Source of the DNA: Rudaea sp.
GTDB taxonomy: Bacteria; Pseudomonadota; Gammaproteobacteria; Xanthomonadales; Rhodanobacteraceae
Direction of reading: 5' to 3'
NCBI GenBank assembly: GCA_031291055.1
Contig: JARLJU010000085.1
Coordinates: forward strand, 29,309 to 93,308
Length of the DNA stretch: 64,000 bases
In this document: piece after piece, positions 59,928-64,000 of the stretch
How positions within the stretch are numbered: the first letter of the stretch is position 1
Layout: every line of letters begins with the position of its first letter
Translations under genes and position numbers: made by a program
The notes under the pieces: generated by a model
Seen by the model: the letters and a program-made list of their open reading frames with translations, nothing else
What the model was told of the DNA's origin: nothing
Databases searched by the model: none

Positions 59928-61169
59928 ATGCTATATCAACTGCACGAATTCAATCGTAACCTGTTCAACCCGCTGATCGCCTGGTCGCAAGCCAGCGCCA
60001 AGATGTTCTCCTCGCCCGACAGTTGGCTGTCGCGCCTGCCCGAAGCCCACCGTGTCGCGGCGAACTACGAGCTGCTGTACCGGCTCGGCAAGGACTACGA
60101 AAAGCCCGAATTCCGCATCGGCAGCGTGCAGGCTCACGGCATCGAAGTTCCCATTGTGGAAAAAATCGCATTGTCGCGGCCATTCTGCAACCTCGTGCGC
60201 TTCAAGCGCTATGTCGACGATGTCGGTACGTTGAAGAAGCTCAAGGTCGATCCGGTCGTCCTCGTGGTTGCGCCGTTATCCGGCCACCACGCCACGTTGC
60301 TGCGCGATACCGTGCGCACCCTGCTGCAGGAACACAAGGTCTACATTACCGACTGGGTCGATGCGCGCATGGTGGCCGCCGAAGCCGGACCGTTTCATCT
60401 GGACGACTATGTCGCCTATATCCAGGATTTCATCCGTCATATCGGTGCGGATAACCTGCACGTGATTTCGGTCTGCCAGCCGACCGTGCCGGTGCTGGCT
60501 GCAATCTCTCTGATGGCTTCGGCCGGCGAAGCAGTGCCGCGCACGATGACCATGATGGGTGGACCGATCGACACGCGGCGCAGCCCGACCCAGGTCAACG
60601 ATCTGGCAGCGACCAAACCCCTGTCGTGGTTCGAGAATACGCTCGTGCAGGAAGTGCCACAGAATTATCCGGGCCACGGCCGCCGCGTCTATCCCGGCTT
60701 TCTGCAGCATGCCGGATTCATCGCCATGAATCCGAGCCGGCACTTCATGTCGCACTGGGATTTCTATGAGAACCTGCGCCGCGGCGATCTGGAAGACGCC
60801 GAGGCCCATCGGCAGTTCTACGACGAATACAACGCCGTGCTCGACATGCCGGCCGAGTATTACCTCGACACCATCCGCACCGTTTTCCAGGAACATGCGC
60901 TGCCGCGCGGGATATGGGACGTGGCCGGCCGACGCGTCGCGCCGCAGGACATAAAGCACACCGCCCTGTTCACGATCGAGGGCGAACTCGACGACATCTC
61001 CGGTCTTGGCCAGACCCAGGCTGCGCATGACTTGTGTACAGGTATAAAAAAGACCGCTAGGCGTCATCTCACAGTCAAGGGCGCAGGCCACTACGGCATC
61101 TTCAGCGGCAAGCGCTGGCGCAACGTGGTCTATCCGGATGTGCGCGAGTTCATCCGCAAATACGCCTGA
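59928..61169 (+). CDS. Intracellular poly(3-hydroxybutyrate) depolymerase (PhaZ-type)
   Basis: Degrades stored PHB granules. The 413 residues match the intracellular depolymerase family: MLYQLHEFNRNLFNPLIAW at the start, LVVAPLSGHHATLLRDTVRTLL, the nucleophile cysteine C183 in HVISVCQPTVPVLA, PHB_depo_C features EHALPRGIWDVAGRRVAPQDIKHTALFTIEGELDDI, and the final GHYGIFSGKRWRNVVYP with a catalytic histidine. Use of a cysteine in place of serine at this site is as in Ralstonia-type PhaZ1. No PHB synthase is in the window. Confidence 0.92.
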   Translation: MLYQLHEFNRNLFNPLIAWSQASAKMFSSPDSWLSRLPEAHRVAANYELLYRLGKDYEKPEFRIGSVQAHGIEVPIVEKIALSRPFCNLVRFKRYVDDVGTLKKLKVDPVVLVVAPLSGHHATLLRDTVRTLLQEHKVYITDWVDARMVAAEAGPFHLDDYVAYIQDFIRHIGADNLHVISVCQPTVPVLAAISLMASAGEAVPRTMTMMGGPIDTRRSPTQVNDLAATKPLSWFENTLVQEVPQNYPGHGRRVYPGFLQHAGFIAMNPSRHFMSHWDFYENLRRGDLEDAEAHRQFYDEYNAVLDMPAEYYLDTIRTVFQEHALPRGIWDVAGRRVAPQDIKHTALFTIEGELDDISGLGQTQAAHDLCTGIKKTARRHLTVKGAGHYGIFSGKRWRNVVYPDVREFIRKYA

Positions 61170-61196
61170 GGCGCGAAACGCGAGTGAATGCGCGAT

Positions 61197-62096
61197 TCAG
61201 TACTGCGCTGTCTTCACCAGGAAATGCTTGGCCAGCGCGCCTTGCATCTGGCCGATGCCGCGCGCCATGTGCAGAGTCAGGCACAGCAGCACGATGCCGA
61301 TGACCATCGTGAATGGCAGGGCCCACAGCGGCGGCGCGTAGGCCACGCCGTTGATGTTGAGAATGCCGATATCCAGCGTTGCTTTCGTGATCGGCGCCAC
61401 GGTCAGCGACAGCGAAAGGCTCAGGCCGATGATCGCCAAGGTGAAATAGATGATCCCCAGAGGCAGTTTCAGCACCATGTAAAGCAGAGTCGACCACGTC
61501 CGCGGATCAACGAACATCTGCTTGATCCTTTGCGTGAACGGCTTGCCGCGATCGGCATACAGTGGCCGCCGCGGCATGCGCACGCCGAGCATCGATTCAA
61601 TGAGTTTGCCCTCGACCAGCGCCAGCGCGCGCACGGTCGAAATGAACAGCACTGCAAACGGCAATCCGAAGATCAGAATGCACAGACCCAGCGACAAGCT
61701 CAGCCCGGTGATCACCCAGGTGAAGTAAAAGATCCCGGTCGCCAGCGACAACAGCATGTAGAACAGCGACGAGTAAGCCAATGGATCGGCGAACACCGAG
61801 AAAAATCGCCCCAGCTTCGTGGTGCGACGCAAGGCCGGTGGTGAACGCAACGCATCCTCTATCTGCGATTCCTTGTCACGATAGATCTCGGCGACCTCCT
61901 CCGGCGCACCGTAACTGGTGGCGACATTGGCCAGCATCGTGGCTTCGTCCCATTCGGGGTGCTCGGCCAGTTCCGAGCGCAGGTATTCCTCCGCGTCATA
62001 GACCGCATCCTGGGTCAGCGCCGGATCTGCACCCTTGAGCGCTGTGCGCAGCTGGTCCAGGTATTCATCGATGGTTCTCGGCGCAGCGACGGTCAT
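61197..62096 (-). CDS. Membrane protein with duplicated sensor-like domains, downstream of PadR
   Basis: A 299-residue membrane protein. Residues 1-80 form a helical cytoplasmic head (LDQLRTALKGADPALTQDAVYDAEEYLRSELAEHPEWDEATMLANVATSYGAPEEVAEIYRD), like the HAAS/DUF1700 domain that accompanies PadR regulators. Two repeats follow, each a similar membrane hairpin: DPLAYSSLFYMLLSLATGIFYFTW and DPRTWSTLLYMVLKLPLGIIYFTL. The repeats resemble the bacterial 'putative sensor' membrane domain. The ATG overlaps the padR stop. Likely controlled by PadR. Confidence 0.8.
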   Translation of the reverse strand: MTVAAPRTIDEYLDQLRTALKGADPALTQDAVYDAEEYLRSELAEHPEWDEATMLANVATSYGAPEEVAEIYRDKESQIEDALRSPPALRRTTKLGRFFSVFADPLAYSSLFYMLLSLATGIFYFTWVITGLSLSLGLCILIFGLPFAVLFISTVRALALVEGKLIESMLGVRMPRRPLYADRGKPFTQRIKQMFVDPRTWSTLLYMVLKLPLGIIYFTLAIIGLSLSLSLTVAPITKATLDIGILNINGVAYAPPLWALPFTMVIGIVLLCLTLHMARGIGQMQGALAKHFLVKTAQY

Positions 62097-62470
62097 CACA
62101 CGGCTCCTTTCAAGACGGAATCAACAAACCGGCGCGTAGCCGTCCAGGTCGCAGTCCACTCCGCGGCGACGGCACGCCCCAGCGCGGTGATGCGGTAGTA
62201 GCGGCGCGGCGGGCCGCTGACAGAAGGTTCGACCTGGCTTTTCAGCAGGCCTGCCGCGCACAGGTTGCGCAGCACCGGGTACAACGCACTCTGCTTGCCG
62301 CTCAGGGCGCCATCGGCGCTGTGTTCCAGGCGCTTGGCGATCTGGTAGCCGTACATCGGCTCATCCGCTTGTGCAAGCACGGTCAGCAGCACCAGCGCGA
62401 CCGTGCCGGAACTCAGTTCCTTCTGGAATTTCTTCAGATGGATTTCGGTGTCGGCCAAGGAACTGCTCAC
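62096..62470 (-). CDS. PadR-family transcriptional regulator
   Basis: A 124-residue winged-helix repressor. Features: SSGTVALVLLTVLAQADEPMYGYQIAKRLE, ALSGKQSALYPVLRNLCAAGLL and GPPRRYYRITALGR. PadR family members bind small ligands or sense envelope stress and often repress the gene with which they are co-transcribed. The start GTG at 62470 has no strong ribosome-binding site. Inverted repeats directly upstream are probable operator sites. Its stop overlaps the sensor-like membrane gene. Confidence 0.9.
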   Translation of the reverse strand: MSSSLADTEIHLKKFQKELSSGTVALVLLTVLAQADEPMYGYQIAKRLEHSADGALSGKQSALYPVLRNLCAAGLLKSQVEPSVSGPPRRYYRITALGRAVAAEWTATWTATRRFVDSVLKGAV

Positions 62471-62487
62471 TGACGTATAGCAACGAC

Positions 62488-62520
62488 TGAACTATAGTGT
62501 TTAGTTCATACTAGTGTATG
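62488..62520. promoter_or_regulatory. Palindromic operator candidates upstream of padR
   Basis: Two abutting inverted repeats: TGAACTA-N7-TAGTTCA (62488-62508) and CATAC-TAGT-GTATG (62507-62520). On the minus strand the first covers TATAGT, a possible -10 box, about 20 nt before the padR GTG. The region is strikingly AT-rich compared with neighbours. Autorepression by a PadR protein bound here is a reasonable inference. Confidence 0.6.
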
Positions 62521-62625
62521 CGCCGGAAGTCATGGTTGCCCGTGAGTTGAACATTCGGCAACGTCGAAATATGCCGGTGACCGAAGGTGGGTCTCTCGCC
62601 GCAGGTAAGCGAAAGCTCTTCTTAG

Positions 62626-63564
62626 TTATGGCTTCGTCGCCCCTACCGTGCGCACCGGAATCGGCACGCTGCACACATCGATATACCCCGCCGGAACCTT
62701 GTACCAATCGTCATGGCGATTGCGCCGTGATTCGATCAGCGCCATGAACGTCGGCGTGTCGGTCCGCAACACTTCGAGATTCGTCCGCTCCGCGACCGGG
62801 ACATCCGCAGCAACCCGGATGGACTCGATCGGCACGTCCTGTTCGGCATTCTCGTAAAAACCCAGTGCGCCTGTACCGCGCGGCAAGGTTGAAAGCAACT
62901 CCATGCCTTTGACGACGCGGCCGGCCACCGTGATATTTCGATCGAGCCAGCGCGCGCCGCCGATCACGACGTAAAGCTCGGTACCGCCGCCGGAATCAGC
63001 GTCGTTGTCGCGGCCGACACCGACCGTGCCATAGCAATGCGTCAGCCACGCGGTGGCTGATTTCGGATCGCGTGCCGCCGGAAAATCGCCTGAGAAACCC
63101 GTCTGCGGCGCATAGCCGTCACGGTCCGGGAGTGCGGTGAACTTAAGTTTGTCACCCGTCGGAATTGAAAATTCCGCCTTCAGCGTGCGCGCAGCCGTAC
63201 CGACGGAACGCCGCTTTTTTTCATCGTCGCCGTTTGGATCGCCCCATTGCACGACATAGTTGTCCTGCGAGCGCAGGAAGGCCAGCCCGTCGAAATATTT
63301 TTCGCGCGTCAGCACTTCGATATTAGCCACGTGATTCGGCGCGAACGCGGGCGCCAGTTCGATCACCACGCGGCCACTGGCAAGTTCCAGGTACAAGGTA
63401 TAGGCCGGATCGAGCACATGCCAGTCCGACGGCCTGGATGCGGCCAGCACCTCTGCCATTGTCTGCGCTCTTGCCGCCGGCGCAGTCTGTGCGTGACCAG
63501 CGATGCCCACACAGGCGAGCATGCCGAGAGCAATCCACACTGGCGCGTCCCAGTATCGTTTCAT
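62626..63564 (-). CDS. Periplasmic cyclophilin-type peptidyl-prolyl isomerase
   Basis: A 312-residue exported protein (signal peptide [25 protein letters not shown]). The cyclophilin core runs from [58 protein letters not shown]. Catalytic arginine is in FLR. Longer insertions and a C-terminal extension ([18 protein letters not shown]) separate it from small PpiA. It probably folds envelope proteins. Confidence 0.88.
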   Translation of the reverse strand: MKRYWDAPVWIALGMLACVGIAGHAQTAPAARAQTMAEVLAASRPSDWHVLDPAYTLYLELASGRVVIELAPAFAPNHVANIEVLTREKYFDGLAFLRSQDNYVVQWGDPNGDDEKKRRSVGTAARTLKAEFSIPTGDKLKFTALPDRDGYAPQTGFSGDFPAARDPKSATAWLTHCYGTVGVGRDNDADSGGGTELYVVIGGARWLDRNITVAGRVVKGMELLSTLPRGTGALGFYENAEQDVPIESIRVAADVPVAERTNLEVLRTDTPTFMALIESRRNRHDDWYKVPAGYIDVCSVPIPVRTVGATKP

Positions 63565-63673
63565 GGTTTTCTCCGGGCTTCGATCGGCTTGCGGTTCATT
63601 GTCGATGCATCTTCATGTTGCTTCAATGCGTTCTCCGCGCGGACATAGCCGCGCTCGAGGAGGAGTAGCGGTC

Positions 63674-63961
63674 ATGTCCATTCTGAGATTTCGTGTTACC
63701 GGCAGCCGCGACGCAGTCGATGGCATCGTCGCAAGGCTCAACGGCATCGACGAACTGGAACGTGTCGAAGAAGTCGATGACGAAATGCCGGACATGCGCG
63801 ATGATTCGAGTTCATCGCAGCTACCGGACGACATTGGCCCGCCGATGCGCCGCATCCTGGTGGAAACGCCGCATGCATCCGCGAATGAACGCGTGCACGA
63901 TATGCTGGAAATCGCCGCGCGCGACCTCGATGTCGCCGTGGAATTCGTCGACCGGTTCTGA
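63674..63961 (+). CDS. Conserved acidic small protein, unknown function
   Basis: A 95-residue acidic protein with the pattern LRFRVTGSRDAVDGIVARLNGIDELERVEEVDDEMPDMRDDSSSSQLPDD, then VHDMLEIAARDLDVAVEFVD. The N- and C-terminal strands/helices look like a small ACT-like or ferredoxin-like fold with an acidic loop. I recall similar hypothetical proteins in beta- and gammaproteobacteria, with no assigned function. GGAGGAG lies 8 nt before the ATG. It diverges from the cyclophilin gene. Confidence 0.7.
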   Translation: MSILRFRVTGSRDAVDGIVARLNGIDELERVEEVDDEMPDMRDDSSSSQLPDDIGPPMRRILVETPHASANERVHDMLEIAARDLDVAVEFVDRF

Positions 63962-64000
63962 TTGAAGTATATATTTATCAATTGTGCGGCAATTGCGCGC
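63962..64000. other. AT-rich 3' end of the window
   Basis: After the small acidic-protein stop the sequence turns AT-rich (GAAGTATATATTTATCAATTG). There is no full gene to the window edge. It could be the start of a promoter or terminator, but is too short to tell. Confidence 0.3.

Overview
The window is a GC-rich chromosomal segment of a gammaproteobacterium. The gene order points to the Xanthomonadales (Lysobacterales), probably a Rhodanobacteraceae-like lineage. This is inferred from synteny blocks (lepA-lepB-DUF4845-rnc-era-recO; rpoE-rseA-degP-type protease; pyrG-kdsA-eno-ftsB-ispD-ispF-truD; surE-pcm-yqaA-nlpD-rpoS; folP next to ftsH and rlmE) and from protein character, not from a database search. 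I found no rRNA, tRNA, CRISPR array, prophage or intact insertion sequence.

Region 1 (1-5317): the 3' end of asnS converges on a minus-strand run of gloB, S-methyl-5'-thioinosine phosphorylase, hpt, nagZ and rlmD. Region 2 (5456-14608): a receiver-Hpt phosphorelay protein overlaps recO tail to tail. Upstream of recO lie era, rnc, a DUF4845 gene, lepB and lepA, then the envelope-stress set (DegP-type protease, anti-sigma factor, RpoE). Region 3 (14702-26781): a large GGDEF/EAL protein with a small companion, a fatty-acid oxidation multienzyme, folP, a truncated gene, ftsH, rlmE, yhbY, a Mth938-like gene, rpoS and nlpD. Region 4 (26792-38569): a dense housekeeping stretch for protein repair, the MEP isoprenoid pathway, glycolysis, Kdo, CTP and topoisomerase IV.

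Region 5 (38603-64000) is more accessory. It holds a four-gene minus-strand operon for N-acyl and D-amino acid use (formylglutamate amidohydrolase family, CocE/NonD hydrolase, D-amino acid dehydrogenase-like enzyme, D-aminoacylase-like lipoprotein). Next come small envelope genes, a CxxCH cytochrome-like protein, an MFS carboxylate-type transporter, a phosphodiesterase-like lipoprotein with a beta-helix gene remnant behind it, and a DEAD-box helicase whose motif II reads DEGD. A 2-oxoacid:ferredoxin oxidoreductase operon follows. Its korA and korB flank a small three-helix membrane protein gene with ATGA overlaps on both sides, and a GltD-like flavoprotein with two ferredoxin clusters precedes them. 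The window ends with ridA, an intracellular PHB depolymerase, a PadR-controlled membrane protein, a periplasmic cyclophilin and a small conserved acidic protein.

Most minus-strand genes are coupled by ATGA or TGATG overlaps, so long polycistronic transcripts are likely. The most interesting items are the Kor operon with its embedded membrane protein and folded leader, the D-amino acid operon with an HxH-less amidohydrolase, the receiver-Hpt/recO overlap, the DEGD helicase and two gene remnants.
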